Virus record (IMG/VR): IMGVR_UViG_3300018405_000776
Coordinates: 1-39,016 of that record
Direction: 5' to 3' (one strand)
DNA from: a virus
DNA length: 39,016 nt
The notes under the pieces were generated by a model, which saw only the letters and a list, made by a program, of their open reading frames with translations, had not been told where the DNA came from and searched no databases. A program made the translations under genes and the position numbers. Shown piece by piece: positions 32,189 through 39,016 of this stretch (its first letter is position 1; each line of letters begins with the position of its first letter).

Positions 32189-33249
32189 TGCCAGCACCAT
32201 CAATAGACGCATACCAACTCAGCACGACCGGAAGCGGATTCCCGTATTGCCCTCGCAAGGTTGACCTCACAGACCTTGAGGACGTTGACGGAAACACGAC
32301 CACCGCCGATTACTGGATCACCCTCGGAGGCACCCAGAAAGGAAACGCCCCGACCGCATCAGAGATTCACCTCTCGTGGCTCAACGCGATCAAGCTCACG
32401 TATGAGACCTACAGCGTCACGGGGACGGCTCGGTCAACGGAGTATGGGTTCGGGGAATTCCCCGTTGAAATAGATGAGGAAGAAGTCCGCATCGGCTTGG
32501 AAGAATACACCGCCCTTGTCTTTCCCGAGCTTGACCCAGAAGGTTCTCCGGACTCGACTGATTACGAAGACAACAAGCCCACGATGCTGCCGGACGAACG
32601 GGAATGCATGCGGATACTGGAGAGAAAAGACGGCGCGGGCACGCCGCATCAACTCAAATTCCGGCGCGATCCGGGATCAGGATTTCCGCGCTGGCAACGT
32701 GGATACGGGCGCAAAGCGAAAGCATACTTTTACGGAGCCGCATACATCTATTCCGCAGCGGTCATTGTGCAAGTCCCCGAGATTGTCCGCATGTATGATG
32801 GAGCCACAAGTGACGAAGGTAATTTCGTGGGATACGGAGTCGCCTCGTTCTTCAACGGCAACGCCAGTGAAGATACCGGGACTCCGAAATCTGTGCTCAG
32901 GGAGTTCGCCGATGACGCTTATAGGTTTGACGGGCTGGACGGCGACATGCGTCAAGCGGAGGAGGATGACGACGGTTTTTTCGGCTCATGGCTATGCAAC
33001 GGCCCGTTCCAGGCCGCCGGACGTGCCGACCAAGGGAGTTCTGAAATTGATGTTAAAAAGCACGTCTTCGTCTCGTGGATTACCGACGAGGATTATTTTC
33101 CTTTGGGTGTGTGGTCGAACACCACTCGCAGCATCACCTATTCCACCTTCGGAGGCATCCCATTCGTGGAGGTCAATTACGACAGCTATAACAACAATGA
33201 CTGGGCGGACGCCGAACTAACCGCGCTGACATTCTATACGCAGACCTAG
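32188..33249 (+). CDS. Hypothetical tail-region protein
   Basis: 353 residues, acidic, with aromatic and beta-type stretches (YWITLGGTQKGNAP, AKAYFYGAAYIYSAAVIVQV, WSNTTRSITYSTFGG). No motif is known to me. It is coupled to the previous gene by TAATG and followed by a hairpin and element copy 4. Its place before the nozzle suggests a tail component. Confidence 0.6.
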   Translation: MPAPSIDAYQLSTTGSGFPYCPRKVDLTDLEDVDGNTTTADYWITLGGTQKGNAPTASEIHLSWLNAIKLTYETYSVTGTARSTEYGFGEFPVEIDEEEVRIGLEEYTALVFPELDPEGSPDSTDYEDNKPTMLPDERECMRILERKDGAGTPHQLKFRRDPGSGFPRWQRGYGRKAKAYFYGAAYIYSAAVIVQVPEIVRMYDGATSDEGNFVGYGVASFFNGNASEDTGTPKSVLREFADDAYRFDGLDGDMRQAEEDDDGFFGSWLCNGPFQAAGRADQGSSEIDVKKHVFVSWITDEDYFPLGVWSNTTRSITYSTFGGIPFVEVNYDSYNNNDWADAELTALTFYTQT

Positions 33250-33279
33250 CCACCGAGGCCTGCCCGCTCGGCAAGTGGC
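33249..33279 (+). other. Stem-loop just after the stop codon
   Basis: GCCAC (33249-33253) pairs with GTGGC (33275-33279), with an inner CGAG/CTCG stem at 33254-33257 and 33267-33270. There is no T-run. It lies immediately before element copy 4, as the larger hairpin does before copy 3. Confidence 0.35.
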
Positions 33280-33286
33280 CGGATGC

Positions 33287-33300
33287 TTAAAATGCAACCT
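33287..33300 (+). promoter_or_regulatory. Conserved intergenic element, copy 4 (shortened)
   Basis: TTAAAATGCAACCT keeps the first 13-14 bases of the element but lacks TATGGAC. The ATG at 33292 opens a 21-codon frame starting MQPLS that runs over the nozzle start codon. The nozzle ATG is 38 nt after the conserved part. It is the weakest copy. Confidence 0.45.
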
Positions 33301-33338
33301 CTTTCCTTTTGTCCGATTTCCGTAAAGATGAGGATCAA

Positions 33339-35312
33339 ATGGAGTATTTTCAGGTAAAGGCATTTACGGGCGCGAGCACCCGCGTCGAATCGACCGACCA
33401 GGATCGGGGGACGCTCCGTCGCATTGAGGGCGCAGTCGTGGCGCCCAACGGGGCAATCTCCTCGCCGCTCTCGTGGCTCGACCTTTGGGGCATCAAAGAC
33501 CTCTCTTCACTGCTGGAAGACTTCTGGACGGATGAGCAGGACGGCTATGGCTACTTCCTGACACTGACCAAACAGGGGAATGTCCTGCTCATGTTCTACG
33601 AGAAAGGGGCGGGTTGTCATGGACTTTGGCTCGTCGAGCAGTCCGACCAGTATCCGCTCACCTCAGACTCGGGCAGCATCACAGTGGCCGACGTCGGCGC
33701 GGCGGCAGGTATCGAGATCGACCTGAGTTCCGGGAGCAAGGTTTACTACGGCTCTCCGATCAATGACGACCTCTGGCTGGGACACGGCACGCACGCGAAC
33801 TACATCTGGAAGCGCGAGACGGGGCTCGTCACCGAGCTGGGCGTCACTGCGCCGACCGACCCCTACGACATCGGCAAAGAACAGTTTCCCGCCTGTAAAT
33901 CCTTCGCGCAGTCCGTCAGCGGGGCGGTTTTCGCTGCGGGCAACGACGCGGATCCGCTCAAGGTCTGGATGACAGACATTCCGAACAAGGAGTTCCCGAA
34001 CCCCGAGCGCGTCCAAAACCTGACCAACTCCTTTGCTGAGCTCTCCCGTGCGGACGCGTCCGAAGTCGTCGCACTCTCTGTTTGGCAGGAGTATATCGTC
34101 GCCCACACAGACAAGCGCCCGTGGATCGTGCGCAACATCGGCCAGGGAAACGACGGCTATCACGCCGTCCAGAACGCAACGCCGCTCTCCGTCTCCGCTC
34201 CGAATCACAACTGCGTACGCGACGTGACGGGAACCGGTGCTTATTGGTTTGGCCGCGACCGCGAAATCTACAACGACAACGCCATCCGCACGTCCGCCCC
34301 GGATAAGGACTTTTGGCACGAGCGCGACATCGCCACCTCGAAGGCGGACAACATCTGGAACGATCGCATGTCCCGCGACCCGTCGTCGGCGCATGGATTC
34401 TTCGACCGCGTCAATGGCCGCTACTTCATCTTTGCTCCGCTCAAGACCAATGCGGACGGCTACACCGCCGACTTCACCGCATACGGTGGCTTCGTCTGGT
34501 GCGAAGACAGTCGCAGCGTCTCGGGCCCTATGCTGTTTCCCAATGCGACCGCCTCCACCGTAGGGCGCAAGACCCGGCAAGGTCTCAATATGGTTGTCGT
34601 CGCCACTGCCGAGGGTGGACTCATGTTCAGCGACCTCGACGAACTCCGCGAGCGCGAGGAGTTTGAGCTCGAAGACTACGGCGCCGCCGACAATGGCGAG
34701 TTCCCCGAGGAGACCGCCGACGAAGCCTTCCCGCCCGTGCAGGACGAGGAGGGTTTTGCCCTAGAGACCGAGGAAGGCGAAGAAATCAACTCCGAGGGCG
34801 ACGCCGACGAGATTCAAGTCCCGCTCGTCTGGCTACAGGCCACCGCCGACCGGGATACGGACGGCTACCTGCTCGCTTTCGCCGGCACACCCTACGCCAA
34901 GTATTCCCGGTTCGCCCGCACGCTGTTTCAGAATGACAGTCCCTCCGTCATCTTCGACCCCGAGGACATTCAGACGATCCAGTGGACAAACGCCACCGTC
35001 GCCCGGCTGGAGTTCGCCCCGGAGGACATGGGGCGCACCAACATGGAAAAAGTCTTTCAGGAGATTCGCCTCACATGGCAGCGCGACTCGAAGTGCTATG
35101 TCGGCGTCTTCGCCCGCACCGAATACGGGCAGAGCGATGGCTACTGGATCGGCAACCCGAACCCCGACGAGGAGCAGCTTGTCGGCATCAATATCCGCGG
35201 GCGTCGCATCCAAGTCACTGTCCTTGTCGTATTCTCGAATAACCCCGACGCACGCGCCATGCTGCGCGATATGACCATCGGCTATCTGCCCGGAGGCACC
35301 GGCCACGGTTAA
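33339..35312 (+). CDS. Tail nozzle / tubular B-like protein
   Basis: 657 residues, beta-rich throughout, with repeated GYxYFLTLTK, VYYGSPINDDLWLG and WFGRDREIYND segments that suggest a beta-propeller platform. An acidic insert at about 450-510 (EEETADEAF..., ETEEGEEINSEGD) is a likely disordered loop. The end (RAMLRDMTIGYLPGGTGHG) is glycine-rich. Size and position as the last late gene fit a podovirus nozzle. I choose ATG 33339, with AGGA 4 nt upstream; a TTG at 33309 in frame would overlap the element and has no ribosome binding site. Confidence 0.6.
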   Translation: MEYFQVKAFTGASTRVESTDQDRGTLRRIEGAVVAPNGAISSPLSWLDLWGIKDLSSLLEDFWTDEQDGYGYFLTLTKQGNVLLMFYEKGAGCHGLWLVEQSDQYPLTSDSGSITVADVGAAAGIEIDLSSGSKVYYGSPINDDLWLGHGTHANYIWKRETGLVTELGVTAPTDPYDIGKEQFPACKSFAQSVSGAVFAAGNDADPLKVWMTDIPNKEFPNPERVQNLTNSFAELSRADASEVVALSVWQEYIVAHTDKRPWIVRNIGQGNDGYHAVQNATPLSVSAPNHNCVRDVTGTGAYWFGRDREIYNDNAIRTSAPDKDFWHERDIATSKADNIWNDRMSRDPSSAHGFFDRVNGRYFIFAPLKTNADGYTADFTAYGGFVWCEDSRSVSGPMLFPNATASTVGRKTRQGLNMVVVATAEGGLMFSDLDELREREEFELEDYGAADNGEFPEETADEAFPPVQDEEGFALETEEGEEINSEGDADEIQVPLVWLQATADRDTDGYLLAFAGTPYAKYSRFARTLFQNDSPSVIFDPEDIQTIQWTNATVARLEFAPEDMGRTNMEKVFQEIRLTWQRDSKCYVGVFARTEYGQSDGYWIGNPNPDEEQLVGINIRGRRIQVTVLVVFSNNPDARAMLRDMTIGYLPGGTGHG

Positions 35313-35659
35313 GCGAAAAACACAGACACCGTCTGACGCGTCTGAGAGCACGTAGAACGCTTTGACTTCCCTGGGCGACCTCTCCCTTTCGTCGCCCCGA
35401 CAACGCGAAGCCTCCGCCCAATGCACTCGCGGGAAACATTGAATGCCGCCGCGATCTGCTCCGAAGTCATCCCTGAGAGCGCCAGTGCGTAGATCAGCGC
35501 CTCATTTTTAAGCATCTTCTGCTTGTTTCGATGCCAGTCCTCGCCCTTGCGGTATCGCGGATCCTCCGCCTCCTCCTGAGTTGCCGCCGAAGATTCCGAA
35601 GTCCGCCATCCGGCCGTCATTCGCTTCACTTCCTCGGGACTCAGATCGGGCTTCACCAT
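35309..35659 (-). CDS. Helix-turn-helix protein, small regulator
   Basis: 116 residues. The centre EALIYALALSGMTSEQIAAAFNVSRECIGRRLR is a helix-turn-helix with the recognition helix SRECIGRRLR. A charged N-terminus and a basic Lys/Arg/Gly tail flank it. It could regulate lysogeny or bind packaging DNA as some terminase small subunits do; a better terminase candidate lies at the left edge. It overlaps the upstream gene by 7 nt and the nozzle stop by 4 nt (convergent). Confidence 0.6.
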   Translation of the reverse strand: MVKPDLSPEEVKRMTAGWRTSESSAATQEEAEDPRYRKGEDWHRNKQKMLKNEALIYALALSGMTSEQIAAAFNVSRECIGRRLRVVGATKGRGRPGKSKRSTCSQTRQTVSVFFA

Positions 35660-35919
35660 GGTTTCCTCAATTTGACGGCCTCAAAAACAAGCGGCTCGAT
35701 GCACCCCGTCGATTCCATCGCAATATTCTGCGCATCCGAGAAGTCCGCATTAATGTAGAGACGGAATGCCGTCTTAAAATCCGACTCAATAGAGCTCGCT
35801 TTGATCCGTGCGGCATTACGGAGCAGAGCCGGGCGAAGACAGTCGATGATCACCTCGGCCAAATCCTGATCCGACAAGTCTTTTAACTGCGCAATCCGCT
35901 CTAAGTCTCCCTCTCTCAT
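35653..35919 (-). CDS. Hypothetical small protein upstream of the HTH gene
   Basis: 88 residues, helical (LERIAQLKDLSDQDLAEVII; IESDFKTAFRLYINADFSDA). I do not recognise it. It starts right beside the left 33-bp repeat of the attachment region and reads away from the integrase. It shares a 7-nt overlap with the HTH gene, so the pair is one - strand operon that may be controlled from the attachment region. Confidence 0.55.
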   Translation of the reverse strand: MREGDLERIAQLKDLSDQDLAEVIIDCLRPALLRNAARIKASSIESDFKTAFRLYINADFSDAQNIAMESTGCIEPLVFEAVKLRKPW

Positions 35920-35921
35920 AC

Positions 35922-35954
35922 CGTGCGTCGGGGGTATGTGTTAAACGCGGGTTA
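35922..35954 (+). repeat. Left 33-bp composite repeat, probable integrase arm site
   Basis: CGTGCGTCG, then 7 free bases, then GTGTTAAACGCGGGTTA. The same layout recurs at 36179-36211 with one change in the second part. The two copies point the same way and flank the tRNA fragment. Confidence 0.75.
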
Positions 35955-35983
35955 CAGATATAGCAAGAAAAACCAACGATGCA

Positions 35984-36016
35984 CAAAAAAAAAGAGAGTC
36001 GTAAGTGACTCTCTTT
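35984..36016 (-). terminator. Strong terminator for the tRNA fragment direction
   Basis: On the - strand a perfect 10-bp stem (AAAGAGAGTC 35991-36000 with GACTCTCTTT 36007-36016, loop GTAAGT) is followed by at least nine T. It lies 18 nt after the 3' end of the tRNA part, so a tRNA rebuilt by integration would be terminated here. Confidence 0.85.
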
Positions 36017-36034
36017 AAGTGGTTTAAAATGTCC

Positions 36035-36081
<47 letters not shown>

Positions 36082-36178
36082 AAACTGATATATTTTAGTC
36101 AAACTTATTTTCACTTTTCGCCCTCCATGCCGCTTATTTACGGGAAATTATTTTTTCAAGTTGGAATAAGTTGCTTGA

Positions 36179-36211
36179 CGTGCGTCGCGCCAAGGTGTTA
36201 AACGGGGGTTA
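36179..36211 (+). repeat. Right 33-bp composite repeat, probable integrase arm site
   Basis: CGTGCGTCG, 7 free bases, GTGTTAAACGGGGGTTA. It ends 15 nt before the integrase ATG, so it could also be an operator for that gene. TTGACG at 36175 and TTAAAC at 36198 form a poor sigma70-like promoter across it. Confidence 0.75.
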
Positions 36212-36226
36212 TTGGAGTGAGAGACC

Positions 36227-37510
36227 ATGAGTGAGAAATTCGTAACTAAAAAAGGCAAGGGTTCTACTTGCTATCGTATCCCGCGCGTCGTCGATGGGAA
36301 AACTGTCTATGGCTCGGACTATGTGCGCCGGATAAAGCGGGGTAAGCAGCAGTTCTATTTCAAGTTGGGGCCGGAGAAGCGGATGGCGGAAACGATCAGC
36401 AATGAGATCGACGACTTCCTGCGCGACCCTCGGAACTCGATCGAGGATGCTCTACGCCGGTTCAACCCGGATTCGATGCTGCGCGACCGTAGTAAGCTGA
36501 CGGTGGCCGACATTGTGCGGGCGCATGAGAAGGCGGAGCCTGTGCTTGAACTGAACCCGAAGGTGGCAAAGCACTACCGCGGGCGCCTGATGTGGGTGGT
36601 TCGCCGGGTGATGGCGCACCGGAGCCGGAAGTCGATGCCGGATGCGATGAAATACGACGATGCTCTGGGGGCCGTGGAGGGCTTCTCTGTCGGACAGTTG
36701 AACCAGCGCTTTATTTCGGATTTGAAATTGGCTGAGATGCAGGAGGCGGGGGACTCTGTTGCGGAGCAGAACAAGGTGAAGCGCAAGGTGAAATCGGTGA
36801 TGGCCGACGCGCGGAGCGTCTTCTCAATGGACGCGATACGTGAATACGAGAGTTACGGATTAAACCTACCCGATCTGAGTGATTTTTTGAAGGGTGTGCT
36901 CTTTCGCCGCGTGACAAAGACGCTCTACCGCCTGCCTGACGCGAAGGTGATCCACAAGATATTTGACGACGCACATGAACTCCGGAAGGAGCCGAACGCG
37001 TACCGCATCTACTTGCTGGCCTTGGGTGCGGGACTGCGCAGGGCGGAAATTATGAACTGCCGACAGGATTGGATTTCGGGCGGCGAGCATCCTTGCGTCT
37101 TTCTCGGGCTGACGGAGGACTGGCAGCAAAAGGGCAAGGGAGAGTCTTCGACAGAGCTCTGCCCTTGGGCTTATAAGGAGCTGAGCAACATCATGGAGGA
37201 CGGCGAGCGCGTGTTGACAGGCACCATGACGGACGGGCAGGACGCTGCCCGCTACCTTTCCGCATGGCTGCACTCCAAAGGACTCGACCGCAAAAAGCCT
37301 ATCCATGAACTGCGTATGCTATTCGGGAGTTGGGTGGCGAACCGTCGCGGACTCTATGCGGCGCAGAAGGTCTTGCGACACAAGTCGCCACAGGTGACAA
37401 ATGACCACTACGCGGATCTGATCGCCGACGAAAACATACTGGTTCGCTGGGAACCTGCCACGAAAAAGAAGAAGGCGGCTAAGAAGCGGGCGAGGCGTAG
37501 ATCGGCTTGA
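36227..37510 (+). CDS. int: Tyrosine recombinase, phage integrase
   Basis: 427 residues. The C-terminal catalytic domain has Arg271 in AGLRRAEI, the H-x-L-R box HELR (His360, Arg363), His385 in VLRHKSPQ and the nucleophile Tyr395 in NDHYADL. An N-terminal arm-binding/SAM-like region precedes it (LTVADIVRAHEKAEPVL). The tail is Lys/Arg-rich (KKKKAAKKRARRRS). It catalyses site-specific recombination between attP and the host tRNA-Lys gene. The gene starts right beside the attP region, the normal arrangement, and its end overlaps a convergent gene by 32 nt. Length is typical. Confidence 0.92.
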   Translation: MSEKFVTKKGKGSTCYRIPRVVDGKTVYGSDYVRRIKRGKQQFYFKLGPEKRMAETISNEIDDFLRDPRNSIEDALRRFNPDSMLRDRSKLTVADIVRAHEKAEPVLELNPKVAKHYRGRLMWVVRRVMAHRSRKSMPDAMKYDDALGAVEGFSVGQLNQRFISDLKLAEMQEAGDSVAEQNKVKRKVKSVMADARSVFSMDAIREYESYGLNLPDLSDFLKGVLFRRVTKTLYRLPDAKVIHKIFDDAHELRKEPNAYRIYLLALGAGLRRAEIMNCRQDWISGGEHPCVFLGLTEDWQQKGKGESSTELCPWAYKELSNIMEDGERVLTGTMTDGQDAARYLSAWLHSKGLDRKKPIHELRMLFGSWVANRRGLYAAQKVLRHKSPQVTNDHYADLIADENILVRWEPATKKKKAAKKRARRRSA

Positions 37511-37736
37511 TCCTGTAGCGCCCTGCTGCGATGTCCATCTCGGCGGTCGCAATGAGTTCGCCTCTCCATGTCCATTGGTCGGGATGCCCTTGCTGTTTGA
37601 TGCAGTGTCCGTATCGGGCAAGTTCAGTGTCTGACGGTACGCGCCCCTCGATTTGCTCAATGCGGCCAATGACCATCTGATCAACCGCACGGAGGTAGCT
37701 GCAAATGAACTGCTGGAGCTTTGGCGTAAGGTTCAT
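37479..37736 (-). CDS. Hypothetical 85-residue early protein
   Basis: Begins MNLTPKLQQFICSYLRAVDQ and is mostly helical, with an aromatic/Trp segment (DQWTWRGELIAT). I do not recognise it. It lies 35 nt downstream of the PPCQ-motif gene on the same strand and overlaps the integrase 3' end convergently. Confidence 0.55.
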   Translation of the reverse strand: MNLTPKLQQFICSYLRAVDQMVIGRIEQIEGRVPSDTELARYGHCIKQQGHPDQWTWRGELIATAEMDIAAGRYRIKPIYASPAS

Positions 37737-37771
37737 ATTGGAGGATGAGTTTAATATCGAATAGTTGTCGT

Positions 37772-38446
37772 CTAATCGGAGTTCGCAGAAGAAAAAGCCA
37801 TCCGTAGTAGTATATCTCGGAATGGTTTCGGCGTGTGGATTCGCGGAGTGCTATCTGTGCCGCCACCTTTGAACGATAGCAGACCGATCTTGCGGCATTT
37901 CTCGCGTCCATAGCGTTCCATTGCCCACTCTGGGAAGTCCGAGTCCTGCACCTTATACACTCCCCAATCTAATTCTGGAAGCTCGCAGCGCACAGCGTAA
38001 AGCATCGTAGGCTTTGGCGCGTAGTGACCATATCGCCATTGCTCTACGCAACACGTCCAGCCGCCATGATCGTCGGCCTTTATCCAGCCGCCTTTGCGAT
38101 CTGGCTTTTTTAGCCCGAAGTGCGGCCATGCGTGACTTCCCCACGGATGCTCTAGCACTCCACCGCATCGCCTTACGGATTCAAGCGCACTCTGAAAGCA
38201 TCCAGCATCGTCTCCCTTCTTTTTCCGCACTCCTGTTTTTGCTATCACGGACGGACTTCCAGCCCACATCTTACCCCATCTCTGACATGGTGGATGGCAT
38301 ACGACTGGACTGTTTCCGTCATACTTCCGAGCGTCTCGGACTTCATCCCAAGGGTCTACGTTCTGGAGATTGTAGTAGGCTCCACCCGCCTGGACAAACA
38401 AAGCCGCAACGCTCTGCGAATTACTGTTCCACAAAAGAAAAACCAT
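37772..38446 (-). CDS. PPCQ-motif phage protein, divergent cytosine-methyltransferase-like
   Basis: About 224 residues. VVCHPPCQRWG resembles motif IV (PCQ) of C5-cytosine methyltransferases, and GVLEHPWGS resembles their motif VI (E-N-P/V). VDPWDEVRDARKYDG precedes motif IV at the expected place. No clear FxGxG SAM-binding motif is seen, so activity is uncertain. Homologous early phage proteins commonly begin near ALFVQxGGxY, so I reject the longer frame to 38632, which lies antisense to the Cas2-like gene. ATG 38446 or TTG 38401 may be the start. It could modify DNA, or be a conserved early protein of other use. Confidence 0.55.
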   Translation of the reverse strand: MVFLLWNSNSQSVAALFVQAGGAYYNLQNVDPWDEVRDARKYDGNSPVVCHPPCQRWGKMWAGSPSVIAKTGVRKKKGDDAGCFQSALESVRRCGGVLEHPWGSHAWPHFGLKKPDRKGGWIKADDHGGWTCCVEQWRYGHYAPKPTMLYAVRCELPELDWGVYKVQDSDFPEWAMERYGREKCRKIGLLSFKGGGTDSTPRIHTPKPFRDILLRMAFSSANSD

Positions 38447-38717
38447 GAGCACATACATAATAACATACGACCTAAACAAAGAAACCACACGACCCAACAT
38501 CGTTAAAAAAGTAAAAGAAGTTGGCACGTCTTGGGCAAAATTGTCCGAGTCTTCATACGCAGTATCCACAACAAAAACTGTCGAAAGCGTGTATGCAGAA
38601 TTGAAACCCATGATAGATTCTAATGATAACATTTACATCATTACACTAAAGAAGCCTTGGACTGGATTTGGTCCGAAGGATGTGAATGAATGGCTTGAAA
38701 AGAATCTGTCTTATTGA
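38445..38717 (+). CDS. Stand-alone Cas2/VapD-fold-like small protein
   Basis: 90 residues. STYIITYDLN at the start matches the first strand and Asp of Cas2-type ferredoxin folds. KLSESSYAVSTTKTVESVY and NDNIYIITLKKPWTGFG follow as later strands. Stand-alone relatives occur in phages and plasmids, some annotated SinR-like. No cas1, repeat array or other cas gene is nearby, so it is not part of a CRISPR system here. It may be a nuclease or RNase toxin-like protein. It is the only + strand gene among - strand genes at this end and shares a CATG with the divergent PPCQ gene. Confidence 0.65.
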   Translation: MSTYIITYDLNKETTRPNIVKKVKEVGTSWAKLSESSYAVSTTKTVESVYAELKPMIDSNDNIYIITLKKPWTGFGPKDVNEWLEKNLSY

Positions 38718-38820
38718 TTTCGACGGATTCTTGATTTTCGGCAATGGAACGAAGAAAGGATTCTTGTTCTGCCGTATCGGTGATAATCACCAGTTGGTTG
38801 TTTTGTAGCTTTATCTTCAT
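38641..38820 (-). CDS. Possible 59-residue protein, antisense to the Cas2-like 3' end
   Basis: ATG at 38818-38820 (- strand) gives MKIKLQNNQLVIITDTAEQE and so on, ending at 38641. The first two thirds look protein-like; the rest overlaps the Cas2-like gene by 77 bp. There is no clear ribosome binding site. The ORF is listed because it fills a gap in the - strand operon, but it is doubtful. Confidence 0.3.
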   Translation of the reverse strand: MKIKLQNNQLVIITDTAEQESFLRSIAENQESVEINKTDSFQAIHSHPSDQIQSKASLV

Positions 38821-38852
38821 AATAAATTAAAAGGTGGAACCAGTCGCACCTA

Positions 38853-39014
38853 TCAACTCCGTTCGCTGTCGCTCACTGCGTGATAGTGCTCTACGTTCGA
38901 GAAAGCATATTCAACCCGGCCTTCAGACGTAAGCCATCCGTAGCTTTGCCGCGTAACCTCGTCACCGTCGTATTCGGGATACAGGCGTTCAACTACGGTT
39001 TCGCAGAGTTGGTC
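38853..39014 (-). CDS. C-terminal 53 residues of a gene running in from the right edge
   Basis: A - strand frame is open from the window edge to TGA at 38853-38855, ending VEHYHAVSDSERS. It includes YGWLTSEGRVEYAFSNVEHY, which reads like a real protein. The start lies outside the window. It shows the - strand early operon continues to the right. Confidence 0.55.
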   Translation of the reverse strand, partial: DQLCETVVERLYPEYDGDEVTRQSYGWLTSEGRVEYAFSNVEHYHAVSDSERS

Positions 39015-39016
39015 AG

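Noticed and set aside
33309-33338. TTG start for the nozzle gene
   Set aside because: ATG 33339 has AGGA at the right distance; the TTG start has no ribosome binding site and lies close to the element.
38447-38632. N-terminal extension of the PPCQ-motif gene
   Set aside because: Antisense to the Cas2-like gene and unlike the family start.
38445-38717. CRISPR-Cas locus
   Set aside because: The Cas2-like gene stands alone; no cas1 and no spaced direct repeats were seen.

Overview
The window is a temperate short-tailed bacteriophage genome (podovirus-like Caudoviricetes), or most of one. It is not ordinary chromosome. It carries a terminase pair, portal, scaffold, an N4-gp56/Sf6-gp66-type major capsid, head-tail adaptor, tail nozzle, fibre, a lysis cassette, a lambda-O-like replication gene and a tyrosine integrase beside an attachment site. 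Almost all genes are on the + strand and tightly packed, with many ATGA/TAATG overlaps. The host is probably in the PVC group (Verrucomicrobiota/Planctomycetota). An SHD1-like domain, typical of those phyla, is present in a cargo gene, and many genes start without a Shine-Dalgarno sequence. This host call is inference.

Layout. 1-2975: end of a probable small terminase, large terminase, and an unknown Pro/Ser/Gly-rich protein. 2975-13681: one 3568-residue polyvalent (DarB-like) protein with two HExxH zinc-peptidase motifs, a ParB-like GRHR motif and an LPD38-like C-terminal region; it fills over a quarter of the window. 13665-14660 (-): SHD1 plus membrane-domain cargo gene. 14661-15005: divergent control region with three TAACCC boxes at about one helical turn. 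15006-16644: small early operon (unknown gene, HNH-AP2 endonuclease, winged-helix replication protein) with four 12-bp iterons at the 3' end of the replication gene. 16718-20740: portal, small head/tail genes and fibre. 20747-22559: virion trypsin-like protease, followed by a tandem duplication that made a chimeric gene. 22611-25822: lysis and envelope cassette (candidate spanins, two lipoproteins, papain-like peptidase, nested membrane gene, alpha/beta-hydrolase-like protein). 25959-35312: scaffold, major capsid, adaptor, several tail/neck proteins, nozzle. 35309-35919 (-): two small genes, one with a helix-turn-helix. 35922-36226: attP. 36227-37510: integrase. 37479-39016: AT-richer, mostly - strand early genes, with one + strand stand-alone Cas2-like gene.

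The attachment region holds the 3' half of a tRNA-Lys(CUU), cut off 5' of the anticodon stem. It is flanked on both sides by a 33-bp composite direct repeat, and phage genes lie on both sides. That is the arrangement of an attP on a circular or free phage genome, not of an attL/attR junction.

The most unusual signal is a 20-bp element, ATAAAATGCAACCTATGGAC. It occurs nearly identically three times and in shortened form a fourth time, each about 30-40 nt before a structural gene. It looks either like a phage-specific late promoter or like a family of tiny leader ORFs starting Met-Gln-Pro-Met-Asp. No phage RNA polymerase gene is visible in the window.
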